NCBI RefSeq assembly: GCF_015058545.1
Contig: NZ_SVCB01000077.1
Coordinates: 1-13,411 of the forward strand
Length of the DNA stretch: 13,411 nt
Reading direction: 5' to 3'
Source: Veillonella sp.
Lineage (GTDB): Bacteria; Bacillota; Negativicutes; Veillonellales; Veillonellaceae
The first letter of the stretch is position 1. Each line of letters begins with the position of its first letter. The position numbers and the translations under genes were made by a program. Of the stretch, positions 1 through 5,930 are shown piece after piece. The notes beneath the pieces were generated by a model. It saw only the letters and a list, made by a program, of their open reading frames with translations, ran no database searches and was not told where the DNA came from.

Positions 1-1
1 C

Positions 2-76
2 AATGAAAAACGAATAAAAGAGAAGTTGAATTGGCTAAGTCCGGTAAAGTATCGCTTAAAGAATACAGTAGCATAA
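2..76 (+). CDS. IS3-family transposase (OrfB), C-terminal end only
   Basis: An open frame enters from the left edge and ends at TAA 74-76, giving 24 residues. The C-terminal residues include the string KLNWLSPVKYRL. This matches the usual extreme C-terminus of IS3-family OrfB transposases (a DDE integrase), where a basic helix is followed by a 'LSP.EYR' type motif just before the stop. The catalytic DDE residues lie outside the window, so whether the enzyme is intact cannot be judged. The stop is followed by a hairpin and then a typical IS3-type terminal end at about 113-140, which independently supports the call. It is truncated only by the window edge; no internal damage is visible. Confidence 0.85.
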   Translation, partial: NEKRIKEKLNWLSPVKYRLKNTVA

Positions 77-80
77 AAAA

Positions 81-110
81 TTCCGAGAAACCTATTCAGG
101 CTTCTCGGAA
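81..110 (+). terminator. Hairpin after the IS3 transposase
   Basis: TTCCGAGAA (81-89) pairs perfectly with TTCTCGGAA (102-110), five bases after the transposase stop. Only a weak T tract follows, so it may act as a terminator of the transposase message or block transcription entering the element. The hairpin is seen directly; its function is inferred. Confidence 0.55.
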
Positions 111-140
111 ATAAAAGTCTAACTTTTTGGGGTCACTACA

Positions 141-179
141 ATCGTTTCACGCTAAAGCACTCCTCCGAGGACATCTTTT
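141..179 (+). repeat. Family 2 palindromic element, copy A, cut by the IS
   Basis: Starting immediately at the IS end, ATCGTTTCACGCTAAAGCAC, then CTCCGAGGACATCTTTTTT, matches the loop and right stem arm of the family 2 elements at 392-461 and (inverted) 3760-3953. In those copies the same loop is preceded by a left stem arm and GCG. Here the left arm is missing because the insertion sequence lies there. The rest is presumably on the far side of the IS, outside the window. Confidence 0.75.
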
Positions 180-375
180 TTATTATGTTTGCATCATCTC
201 AATTTACGACACCACACTGAAAAACCTGAACACCAAAAGGCATAGGGCCTTACTATTTACATTATGTGTATCATAGCGATTAACGGATTCCATCAAAACC
301 TTTTCCGCTGACTTAGAGCCTCGAAGGTATAGCTGCTTCCTATGTAGAGCTCCTACAAAACCTTTAAGTAATCAA
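180..375. other. Gene-free stretch between repeats
   Basis: No open frame with a plausible start and ribosome binding site is seen on either strand. The only recognisable content is a block at about 266-296 shared with 3560-3592. The rest is AT-rich, low in coding character and probably decayed repeat sequence. Confidence 0.5.
266..296 (+). repeat. Short dispersed repeat block (copy 1)
   Basis: GTGTATCATAGCGATTAACG and the following 11 bases align with 3560-3592 with about 24 of 31 positions matching and a 2-base indel. Both copies lie in repeat-rich gene-free regions near family 2 elements, so the block may be an outer part of those elements. Homology is visible; its role is unknown. Confidence 0.5.
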
Positions 376-391
376 ATGGAGAGGAGAAGAT

Positions 392-461
392 GGAAAAAAG
401 TTTTCCTCTCGCACTGCGATCGTTTCACCCTAAGGCACTGCTCCGAGGAAATCTTTTTTCC
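392..461 (+). repeat. Family 2 palindromic element, copy B
   Basis: Left arm GGAAAAAAGTTTTCCTC (392-408) pairs with the right arm at about 445-461 (GAGGAAATCTTTTTTCC) with one mismatch. The loop contains GCGATCGTTTCACCCTAAGG, nearly the same as copies A and D. The 3' arm ends in a T6 tract, so it could work as an intrinsic terminator in either direction. Stem bases differ from copies C and D while staying paired, which argues for selection on the folded form or for arm-to-arm copying. Confidence 0.7.
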
Positions 462-594
462 GGTGGGGATGTATCGTTTCAAATCAGATTGCTTATCTAT
501 TATTATTTGCTAATAGTTTTGTCATTTTTCAGTTAATAAACAATAAGCTTTAATTCAATCTAATTTTCCCTCCTCCCCTTTTCAAAACAGGGCG

Positions 595-850
595 TGGTGC
601 GCGTATTATAATAACTCGCCTTCAGTCGCCGTGGTATTTCCCGGTAGTGTTTTAGGGTAATCCGAATTTGACTTACTCGCACATAATGTAATAAAAATGC
701 CACATACCTTCTGAAGGATCCCTTTTGCTACCTGTAGCCAGGGTCCAAGGAAGGTATGTGGCATTTACTTATATATGTTAAGGCTTCGGATTACCCTAAA
801 ACCTATTCTAAAATACAATGGCGTAAAGGCGAGTTATTATTCGCGCACCA
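595..850 (-). repeat. Family 1 long palindromic element, copy P1
   Basis: A nested imperfect palindrome of 256 bases. Outer arms 595-620 and 828-850 pair over 23 bp apart from a 3-base insertion. Middle arms 649-666 and 785-802 pair perfectly over 18 bp. The inner stem 695-706/755-766 pairs perfectly over 12 bp. The 48-base core 707-754 is 44/48 identical to 3400-3447 when read on the minus strand, and contains GCTAC-2nt-GTAGC flanked by CCCT/AGGG. The right outer arm includes the stop codon of the flavin-reductase gene (837-839), so the element begins within that gene's last codons. It may serve as its transcript 3' end. The bases around 541-594 show nothing else recognisable. Confidence 0.8.
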
Positions 851-1352
851 GCACTTTTTGAATTTCCCCTATGTACATGGTATGGAAGTCTTTTTCCGGA
901 TAGTTTTCGGTAATTAATTTTTTATCAAGAAAACCTTCTTCAACAAGTGGTGCTTTATAGATTTTACGACAAACCAACACCAAATCGGCTTCTTTGAAGT
1001 AAGTGGTATTATCCACGAACTCAGGTGTTAAGCCCATTTTTGCCACTTTATCTTCATCGCGGCCGGAGTGCGTACCCAAATATGCCAATTGACGTTTATA
1101 GTCGTTACTAAAGAAGGACAAAGTAAATTCCTCTTCACGATCAACAAACTCTTTGGTATAGCGTTGCGGACGAATATACACCGTCGCCGTAGGCAAGCCC
1201 TTGTTGGTGCCCCAAATAGCGCCTAAATGCCCCCAGCTGGCAGTCATGGTGTTAAAACCGTCTTTTTCATTGCCGGCCGTAATCAACATCCAACCGTCAG
1301 AAATAAGTGTCATTGGATTTAACTGCAAATCTTTTACTTGAATTTCTTTCAT
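837..1352 (-). CDS. Flavin reductase-like FMN-binding protein
   Basis: A 171-residue protein of the flavin reductase-like (FMN-binding split barrel) family, which usually binds FMN and reduces flavin or acts as an FMN-dependent oxidoreductase in the cytoplasm. Visible family motifs are residues 33-47 (FNTMTASWGHLGAIW, the N-terminal flavin-binding segment), 58-70 (VYIRPQRYTKEFV) and 93-108 (GTHSGRDEDKVAKMGL). The length is normal for the small single-domain members. The start ATG has AAAGGATG upstream as a modest ribosome binding site. The gene lies 62 bases downstream of the MFS gene on the same strand, so the two are probably co-transcribed and under the divergent HxlR regulator. Its last codons form an arm of the palindrome P1. 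The family is confident; the substrate is not known. Confidence 0.88.
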   Translation of the reverse strand: MKEIQVKDLQLNPMTLISDGWMLITAGNEKDGFNTMTASWGHLGAIWGTNKGLPTATVYIRPQRYTKEFVDREEEFTLSFFSNDYKRQLAYLGTHSGRDEDKVAKMGLTPEFVDNTTYFKEADLVLVCRKIYKAPLVEEGFLDKKLITENYPEKDFHTMYIGEIQKVLVRE

Positions 1353-1414
1353 GATATAACATCCTTTCTACTGTTTTTTTCAGAATAAGATACTATTATT
1401 AAAAACCAATCACC

Positions 1415-2638
1415 TTAACGGAGATTTGTTAATAAGCCCTCAGCTTCTGCTTGTGATTCCGTTTCAGAAGCCGGTTCTTTTTGTAAAACAATAGCTACCA
1501 CTGTCAAAATTACGCTGAGACCTACCATCAAAGCAGCGGCCAACGGAGTGTAGGCAATGCCGGCGAAATCAATAACTACGCCGCCCAAAATAGCCCCCAA
1601 CATGATTCCGCCGCTAAAGCCGGCAATGTTTAAAGAGGAAGCCAGATCAACAGCACTCGGTACAAAACGTTTTGCCAACAACATAATATTCGCCTGCAAC
1701 ATTGGCACACTCATAAACGCTAAAAGCCCCATACCCGCTACAGTAATAATCGCTGCCATTGCGGAATCCGCGGTGAAGTAGAATGCAAAGAGAATCAAAC
1801 CTTGTATGATAAACGTATAAAGCAATGCTTTAATAGGATTTGAGTTACCGAAACGGCCGCCCAAATAATTCCCTATCGCTATCATTATGCCATACATGAT
1901 GAGCACAACGCTAACGGCCGATGCACTGATTTTTGTAATATTTTGCAAAATCGGCGACAAATACGTAAAGGTAGCAAAAGTGCCGCCATAGCCTAACACG
2001 GTAATCACCAATGACAAGATAATCTGCGGAGTTGTAATTAATTTCCATTGATCGCCCCAACTAGGTTTGCTCGTAATATGACCTGCATTGTTAGGAATAT
2101 AACGCAAGTTGAGCCATAAAGTAAGCGCTGCTACGGCCACAACACCCCAGAAGGATACGCGCCAGCTTAAAAATTCGCTTAGATACGTTCCGAGTGGCAC
2201 TGCAAATGCCGTTGCAATCGTAAACCCGCTAAAAATAAAGGCAATCGCACCCGCACTTTTATTAGGAGCCACTAAACTTACGGCTACTGAGGAAGCAATG
2301 GCAAAAAACAAGCCATGAGCCGCAGCCGCCATGATTCGTCCAACCAACAACCAAGTAAACGATGTGGCCATCGCTGCGAAAACATGGCCGACTAAAAATA
2401 AAGCAACCGCAAATACTAAAAGACGTTTACGATTTGCTTGAGCCGTTAAGGACGTTAAAATTACGCCGCCCACGGCAACGCCAAAGGCATAGAGCGAAAC
2501 GGTTGAGCCCGCTTCAGATAAACTTACACCAAATTCTTGTGTAAACATGGGTAAGAGTCCTACCGGAATGAATTCCGTAATGCCCGTACCAAAAAACATC
2601 ATCGCCAGCGCTATAAGCGCCATTTTTGTTTTATCCAT
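1415..2638 (-). CDS. MFS transporter, AraJ-like DHA1 efflux family
   Basis: A 407-residue integral membrane protein with about twelve hydrophobic segments and a hydrophilic Glu/Ala-rich tail, typical of the Major Facilitator Superfamily. The N-terminal segment with TGITEFIPVGLLP (residues 18-30) and the TM4 region with GRIMAAAAHGLFFAI (residues 100-114) are characteristic of the AraJ/sugar-efflux and purine-efflux type DHA1 proton antiporters. The start is ATG 2636-2638: an in-frame TGA lies three codons upstream, so no earlier start is possible. GGGGAGG lies about 14 bases upstream, a rather long spacing. The gene is divergent from hxlR and precedes the flavin-reductase gene. The likely role is proton-driven export of a small molecule; the substrate cannot be read from the sequence. 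Confidence 0.88.
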   Translation of the reverse strand: MDKTKMALIALAMMFFGTGITEFIPVGLLPMFTQEFGVSLSEAGSTVSLYAFGVAVGGVILTSLTAQANRKRLLVFAVALFLVGHVFAAMATSFTWLLVGRIMAAAAHGLFFAIASSVAVSLVAPNKSAGAIAFIFSGFTIATAFAVPLGTYLSEFLSWRVSFWGVVAVAALTLWLNLRYIPNNAGHITSKPSWGDQWKLITTPQIILSLVITVLGYGGTFATFTYLSPILQNITKISASAVSVVLIMYGIMIAIGNYLGGRFGNSNPIKALLYTFIIQGLILFAFYFTADSAMAAIITVAGMGLLAFMSVPMLQANIMLLAKRFVPSAVDLASSLNIAGFSGGIMLGAILGGVVIDFAGIAYTPLAAALMVGLSVILTVVAIVLQKEPASETESQAEAEGLLTNLR

Positions 2639-2712
2639 ATAATTTCAAAAATCCTCCCCTCACTTTTTATACTCTAATTTTTCAGTAAACTCTTACTAAT
2701 CATAAAAACCAC

Positions 2713-2745
2713 TTTGAGATTTAACATCAATACAGTAGTCTCAAA
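2713..2745. promoter_or_regulatory. Inverted repeat upstream of the MFS gene
   Basis: TTTGAGA (2713-2719) and TCTCAAA (2739-2745) are perfect inverted repeats 19 bases apart, about 75 bases upstream of the MFS start. It could be a regulator site. No convincing -35/-10 pair for the MFS gene was identified. The pairing is direct; the role is a guess. Confidence 0.3.
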
Positions 2746-2828
2746 TTAATTTATTTTCATACAAATTCGTATTCAGAACTTGTAACAATTGCAATTATAG
2801 AGCATTGTATCATTACTGAAAAGACGGC

Positions 2829-2863
2829 ACATTTTTGTACTATAGGAACAAAAATGTTACAAT
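2829..2863 (+). promoter_or_regulatory. hxlR promoter with overlapping perfect operator
   Basis: ACATTTTTGT (2829-2838) and ACAAAAATGT (2848-2857) form a perfect 10-bp inverted repeat with a 9-base spacer. The repeat overlaps a plus-strand promoter made of -35 TTGTAC (2835-2840), a 17-base spacer and -10 TACAAT (2858-2863). A dimeric regulator bound here would cover the -35 and the spacer. HxlR proteins bind such dyads as dimers, so autoregulation and control of the divergent MFS/flavin-reductase pair is likely. Confidence 0.65.
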
Positions 2864-2899
2864 TTAGATATATTCAATATTTTGGAGGTAAAAAATTTT

Positions 2900-3271
2900 T
2901 TGCGAAATTTATATCATTTAGCTATTGAAGCTACCTTAGAAGCTATTACCGGCAAATGGAAAGTATCTATTCTTTGCCATTTAGGTAACGGAACCTTGCG
3001 CACCGGCGAATTAAAGCGTTTAATGCCAAATATATCTCAACGTGTGCTCACCCTCCAACTTCGTGAATTGGAAGATGCGGGCATTATCACCCGCACTGTA
3101 TATAACGAAGTACCACCGCGCGTAGAATACAGCCTAAGCGAACGCGGTCAAAGCCTTCGCCGCATTTTAGGCGAAATGTCAGACTGGGGCAACGAATTAA
3201 TAGAAGCACGTCGTGCCGCCGGTGAAACCGTAGAAGTCACCGCTCCCGAAGATGACGGATTACGCATATAA
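2900..3271 (+). CDS. HxlR-family winged-helix transcriptional regulator
   Basis: A 123-residue single-domain HxlR/MarR-like DNA-binding protein. The family signature is present throughout: EATLEAITGKWK near the N-terminus, then the recognition-helix region RTGELKRLMPNISQRVLTLQ, then LRELEDAGIITR, then the wing VPPRVEYSLSERG. The start is probably TTG 2900-2902. A longer reading from TTG 2882 would place the GGAGG at 2884-2888 inside the gene, whereas that GGAGG sits about 11 bases before 2900. Many HxlR thiol sensors have a Cys just before the EATL-type segment; here that position is occupied by other residues (HLAIEATL), and the only Cys seen is in SILCHL. It is divergent from the MFS exporter and flavin-reductase genes and is their likely regulator. 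The inducer is unknown. Confidence 0.88.
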   Translation: MRNLYHLAIEATLEAITGKWKVSILCHLGNGTLRTGELKRLMPNISQRVLTLQLRELEDAGIITRTVYNEVPPRVEYSLSERGQSLRRILGEMSDWGNELIEARRAAGETVEVTAPEDDGLRI

Positions 3272-3308
3272 AATATTGAGCGTAGCCCGAAATCGCCTAT
3301 AACTTAAT

Positions 3309-3552
3309 AAAAGGTCGGCATACTTTATTTAAACTCACAGTCGATAAAAAGTTTAGACTGAATTCGAGTCTTCTAACTATATAAGTAATAGGTCCTATAC
3401 CTTCCTTGTACCCTGGCTACACGTAGCAAAAGGGATACTGCAGAAGGTATAGGACCTATTTTATATGCGTTTCGTCTATCCTCAAAATAATCGAATTCAA
3501 TCTAAATTTTTATTATACCTCTTAGATTCTACAATAAGTATGCCGACCTTTT
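3309..3552 (+). repeat. Family 1 long palindromic element, copy P2
   Basis: A nested palindrome of 244 bases starting 37 bases after the hxlR stop. Outer arms 3309-3325 and 3536-3552 pair (AAAAGGTCGGCATACTT). Middle arms around 3350-3366 and 3491-3506 pair with few mismatches (TTTAGACTGAATTCGA against TCGAATTCAATCTAAA). The inner stem 3387-3399/3448-3460 pairs perfectly over 13 bp. The core 3400-3447 is 44/48 identical to that of P1, and the 5' flank TAACTATATAAGTAA is shared with P1, but the stem and outer-arm sequences are different. Read from hxlR, the core has the same orientation as P1 read from the flavin-reductase gene. Confidence 0.8.
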
Positions 3553-3559
3553 CAGTTCA

Positions 3560-3592
3560 GTGCATCATAGCAATCACCGGGTTACGAATCAA
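3560..3592 (+). repeat. Short dispersed repeat block (copy 2)
   Basis: GTGCATCATAGCAATCACCG and the bases following align with 266-296. It lies between P2 and the family 2 copy C. Function unknown. Confidence 0.5.
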
Positions 3593-3669
3593 TATTTTAA
3601 AGCTTGTGGGAGGGGAGAGAAAAGATAATAAAGTAAAGGTTTATGCACTATGTCAGATGATTTCCTCCA

Positions 3670-3741
3670 AGAAAAAAGATGTGCTCGGAGTATTGCCTTG
3701 CTGCTTGTCAGCCCAGCGGTGCGAGAGCATATCTTTTTTCT
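3670..3741 (-). repeat. Family 2 palindromic element, copy C
   Basis: AGAAAAAAGATGTGCTCGGAG (3670-3690) pairs with the right arm at 3722-3741 (read in reverse: AGAAAAAAGATATGCTCTCG). The loop is diverged from copies A, B and D but retains AAGGCA and the CTCCGAG border on the minus strand. A second, outer pairing may exist: the G-rich stretch near 3606-3627 is complementary to the C-rich stretch near 3732-3757. C directly abuts copy D. There is no gene here: the open frames on both strands follow repeat sequence. Confidence 0.62.
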
Positions 3742-3759
3742 CTTCTCCCCCCAGCAAAC

Positions 3760-3953
3760 AAAATATTCTCTATGTAACTGATTAGCTAATGTTGTAGCAA
3801 AGCTGTTGGCTCTATGAAACAAAGCAAAAGGAAGGGTTCCCCGGAGTAGTGCTTTAGCGTGAAACGATCGCACTACGAGGGAAAGTCTTTTTTGCTTCAC
3901 TCTTACTAAATGCTTCTACAACATGTTAGCGAAGAGTTGCACGAGAATATTTT
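3760..3953 (-). repeat. Family 2 palindromic element, copy D, reaching the merR stop
   Basis: Outer arms: AAAATATTCTC (3760-3770) is the exact reverse complement of 3943-3953. Pairing continues inward through a TGTTGTAG segment (3791-3798, matched near 3914-3921). The inner stem pairs 3823-3845 with 3875-3894 imperfectly. The loop TAGTGC...GCACTA contains, on the minus strand, GCGATCGTTTCACGCTAAAG, as in copies A and B. The right outer arm overlaps the first two bases of the merR stop codon (3952-3954). Read from merR, it would be the transcript's 3' end structure. Confidence 0.7.
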
Positions 3954-4350
3954 ATTGCTGACTCTTTTTCCAATCTTCCACCAATTGTTGTGTATATGAT
4001 CCGCAGTCTTTATACACAACATCAATCTTATGGTTCAGTAGTTCCAAGCAGCTTTGAATTTCTTCTAATTTTTCAAGCAAGTTATCCCGTGTTTCTACGA
4101 GGATTTCGCGACGAGCCGGTTCAGTACCGGTGCCTTGCAAGGCGAGTTTTACATATTCTACAATACCTTCTAAAGGTACGCCTGCTTTTTTAAAGCAAAG
4201 GGCGAATTCAACCCATTTAATGGTTACTTCGTCGAAATCGCGGATGCCTGATGCCGTACGCGGCACGCTTGGAATTAAGCCGATTCGTTCATAATAACGA
4301 AGTGTATCGGTGGTAATATCAAACTTTTCAGCTACTTCTTTTATTGTCAT
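3952..4350 (-). CDS. MerR-family regulator, AdhR/NmlR-like
   Basis: A 132-residue regulator with an N-terminal MerR winged helix-turn-helix (residues 1-70: MTIKEVAEKFDITTDTLRYY, then ERIGLIP) and a long amphipathic dimerisation helix (about residues 80-110). There is no separate large effector domain. Cys52 in FALCFKKAGVPLE lies at the position of the conserved redox Cys of AdhR and NmlR regulators, which respond to aldehydes and other electrophiles; Cys101 and Cys116 are also present. ATG 4350 has AAAGGAG about 8 bases upstream. The promoter at 4444-4474 has the 19-bp spacer typical of MerR-activated promoters, so autoregulation is likely. No obvious partner gene is transcribed with it in the window; the inducer is inferred from the family only. 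Confidence 0.87.
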   Translation of the reverse strand: MTIKEVAEKFDITTDTLRYYERIGLIPSVPRTASGIRDFDEVTIKWVEFALCFKKAGVPLEGIVEYVKLALQGTGTEPARREILVETRDNLLEKLEEIQSCLELLNHKIDVVYKDCGSYTQQLVEDWKKSQQ

Positions 4351-4443
4351 TGTATCATCTCCTTTAATATTCTTTTATTCTTGTAACTTTGCATTTTAAT
4401 CTCTTACCAAATGCATCATTTTTACAACTGCTTTACTGTACTC

Positions 4444-4474
4444 ATTGTACCCCTTTGAGCTAACTTCAAGTCAA
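4444..4474 (-). promoter_or_regulatory. MerR-type promoter with 19-bp spacer
   Basis: On the minus strand, -35 TTGACT (4469-4474), a 19-base spacer and -10 TACAAT (4444-4449) lie about 95 bases upstream of merR. An imperfect dyad TTGAAGTTAGCTCAA runs from the end of the -35 into the spacer. An over-long spacer with a dyad is the hallmark of promoters that MerR proteins untwist. This supports self-activation. Confidence 0.75.
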
Positions 4475-4505
4475 GTTATTTATTTTTAAAAAATCCATAA
4501 TACAC

Positions 4506-4541
4506 CAAAGCCCTTGAGGACAATATCCCCAAGGGCCTTTG
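4506..4541 (-). terminator. Strong hairpin after metY
   Basis: CAAAG-CCCTTG-GG is complementary to CC-CAAGGG-CCTTTG across a loop around ACAATAT, giving a GC-rich stem about 95 bases past the metY stop and just before the merR promoter. T-richness after it is only moderate on the minus strand (a TTTTTT run about 13 bases later). It is likely the end of the metA-metY transcript. Confidence 0.65.
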
Positions 4542-4634
4542 TATTTAATAGGTAAGTTGTAAGTAATCAATATGAAATATTAATACCACCAGTACAAAGT
4601 AAAGGCGTATTCATTCTTAGCCGGGTTCGTCGAC

Positions 4635-5906
4635 TTAAACGTGTTCCAAAGCTTGTGCCAAATCATCGATTAAGTCCTCCACGTTTTCAATGCCCACGGA
4701 GATACGAATCATGTCCGGAGTTACACCGGCAGCTTTTTGTTCTTCTTCATTAAGCTGTGCATGAGTTGTGCTGGATGGATGGATTACGAGGGATTTAGCA
4801 TCACCTACGTTGGCCAAATTGGAGAAGATTTCAAGAGCATCTACGAATTTAATGCCTTCATCTTTGCCGCCTTTAATGCCGAAGGTGAAGATAGAGCCCA
4901 CACCTTTTGGATAGTATTTATCAGCCAAGGCTTTGTATTTGCTGTCTTTCAATTCCGGATAGTTAACCCAAGCAACTTTTGGATGATTTACCAAGAAGTC
5001 GATAATTTTACGAGTGTTTTCAACATGACGTTCTACACGTAAGGATAAGGTTTCAACGCCTTGTAAAATGAGCCATGCAGCAAGTGGCGTTAAAGCGGCA
5101 CCGGTGTCACGAAGCAACTGAGCACGTACTTTTACGGTGAATGGAATTGGAAGGTCCGCATATACGAGGCCGTTGTAATGAACATCGCCGGCAACGAAAT
5201 CAAGGTAACGACCGCTGGCTTTGTAGTCGAATTTACCGCTTTCAACAATAACACCGGCAATGGTTGTACCGTGACCACCAATGAATTTAGTGGCGGAATG
5301 AACTACCACGTCGGCACCATGCTCAATCGGACGAATGAGGTATGGGGTACCGAAAGTATTGTCTACGATAAGGATGATGCCGTGTTTATGAGCAACATCC
5401 GCCACAGCTTGAATATCGATAAGGTTGATGTTCGGATTGCCGATGGTTTCCACATAAATCGCTTTAGTGCGGTCATCGATGGCTTTTTCAAAAGCGTCCA
5501 AATCATCAGGATCTACGAATTTAGTAGTAATGCCAAAACGTGGCAAGGTAGAGCTGAATAAGTTATACGTACCGCCGTACAAAGTGGAGGCTGCGATGAT
5601 GTTGTCGCCTGTACCGGCTACGTTTTCAATAGCATAAGTAATGGCTGCGGAACCGGAACCTACGGATAATGCACCGGCACCGCCTTCTAAAGCGGCAATA
5701 CGTTTTTCAAGAACGTCGTTGGTAGGTGTACCGAGGCGGGAGTAAATGGCACCCGGATCGCGAAGGGCAAAACGGTCAGCGGCCTGCTGTGCGTCTTTAA
5801 ATACATAGCTTGTAGTTTGGTGAATCGGCACGGCACGGGCACCTGTTTCGTCGATAACTTGACCTTCATGTAATTGGATTGTTTCGAATTTGTACTGTTT
5901 GCTCAT
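4635..5906 (-). CDS. metY: O-acetylhomoserine sulfhydrylase (aminocarboxypropyltransferase)
   Basis: A 423-residue PLP enzyme of the Cys/Met metabolism family (cystathionine gamma-synthase fold, fold type I). It replaces the acetyl group of O-acetyl-L-homoserine with sulfide, giving homocysteine, in the cytoplasm. Seen are YSRLGTPTND (residues 55-64, PLP phosphate-binding Tyr), GSGSAAITYAI (83-93), the Asp182 region IVDNTFGTPYL (180-190) and the Schiff-base Lys207 in VHSATKFIGGHG. The length and the KYYPKGVGSIFTFGIKGG-type insert near residue 335 fit the longer MetY class rather than MetB/MetC (about 380-400 residues). ATG 5906 follows AAAGGAGAGATTTTATT. The gene lies 138 bases downstream of metA on the same strand, and MetA's Glu111 predicts it makes exactly the acetyl substrate MetY uses. 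Probably under the same T-box. Confidence 0.93.
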   Translation of the reverse strand: MSKQYKFETIQLHEGQVIDETGARAVPIHQTTSYVFKDAQQAADRFALRDPGAIYSRLGTPTNDVLEKRIAALEGGAGALSVGSGSAAITYAIENVAGTGDNIIAASTLYGGTYNLFSSTLPRFGITTKFVDPDDLDAFEKAIDDRTKAIYVETIGNPNINLIDIQAVADVAHKHGIILIVDNTFGTPYLIRPIEHGADVVVHSATKFIGGHGTTIAGVIVESGKFDYKASGRYLDFVAGDVHYNGLVYADLPIPFTVKVRAQLLRDTGAALTPLAAWLILQGVETLSLRVERHVENTRKIIDFLVNHPKVAWVNYPELKDSKYKALADKYYPKGVGSIFTFGIKGGKDEGIKFVDALEIFSNLANVGDAKSLVIHPSSTTHAQLNEEEQKAAGVTPDMIRISVGIENVEDLIDDLAQALEHV

Positions 5907-5930
5907 AATAAAATCTCTCCTTTTCTCTCC

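Larger units (their letters stand above)
1..140 (+). mobile_element. Right end of an IS3-family insertion sequence
   Basis: After the transposase stop, the bases at about 113-140 read (reverse complement) TGTAGTGACCCCAAAAAGTT and onward. This is the characteristic TG...CA terminal sequence with a GACCCCAAAAAGTT motif seen in many IS3-family (IS150-like) elements. The end is placed at base 140 because bases 141 onward match another repeat family copied elsewhere in the window. The left end and the target duplication are outside the window. Family and end are well supported; the exact subgroup is inference. Confidence 0.82.

Noticed and set aside
1557..2544. Plus-strand open frames opposite the MFS gene
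   Set aside because: Shadows of the MFS coding sequence on the other strand.
2882..2899. Upstream TTG as the hxlR start
   Set aside because: It would put the GGAGG ribosome binding site inside the gene.
3465..3785. Plus-strand open frame of 106 codons
   Set aside because: It runs through P2, the short repeat block and family 2 copy C; no ribosome binding site and a composition that follows the repeats.
3589..3900. Minus-strand open frame of 103 codons
   Set aside because: It lies entirely within family 2 copies C and D and has no recognisable protein features.
141..3953. CRISPR array or integron attC sites as an explanation for the repeats
   Set aside because: There is no regular repeat-spacer spacing, and the conserved part is the centre, not the R'/R'' ends expected of attC. 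No cas or integrase gene is seen.
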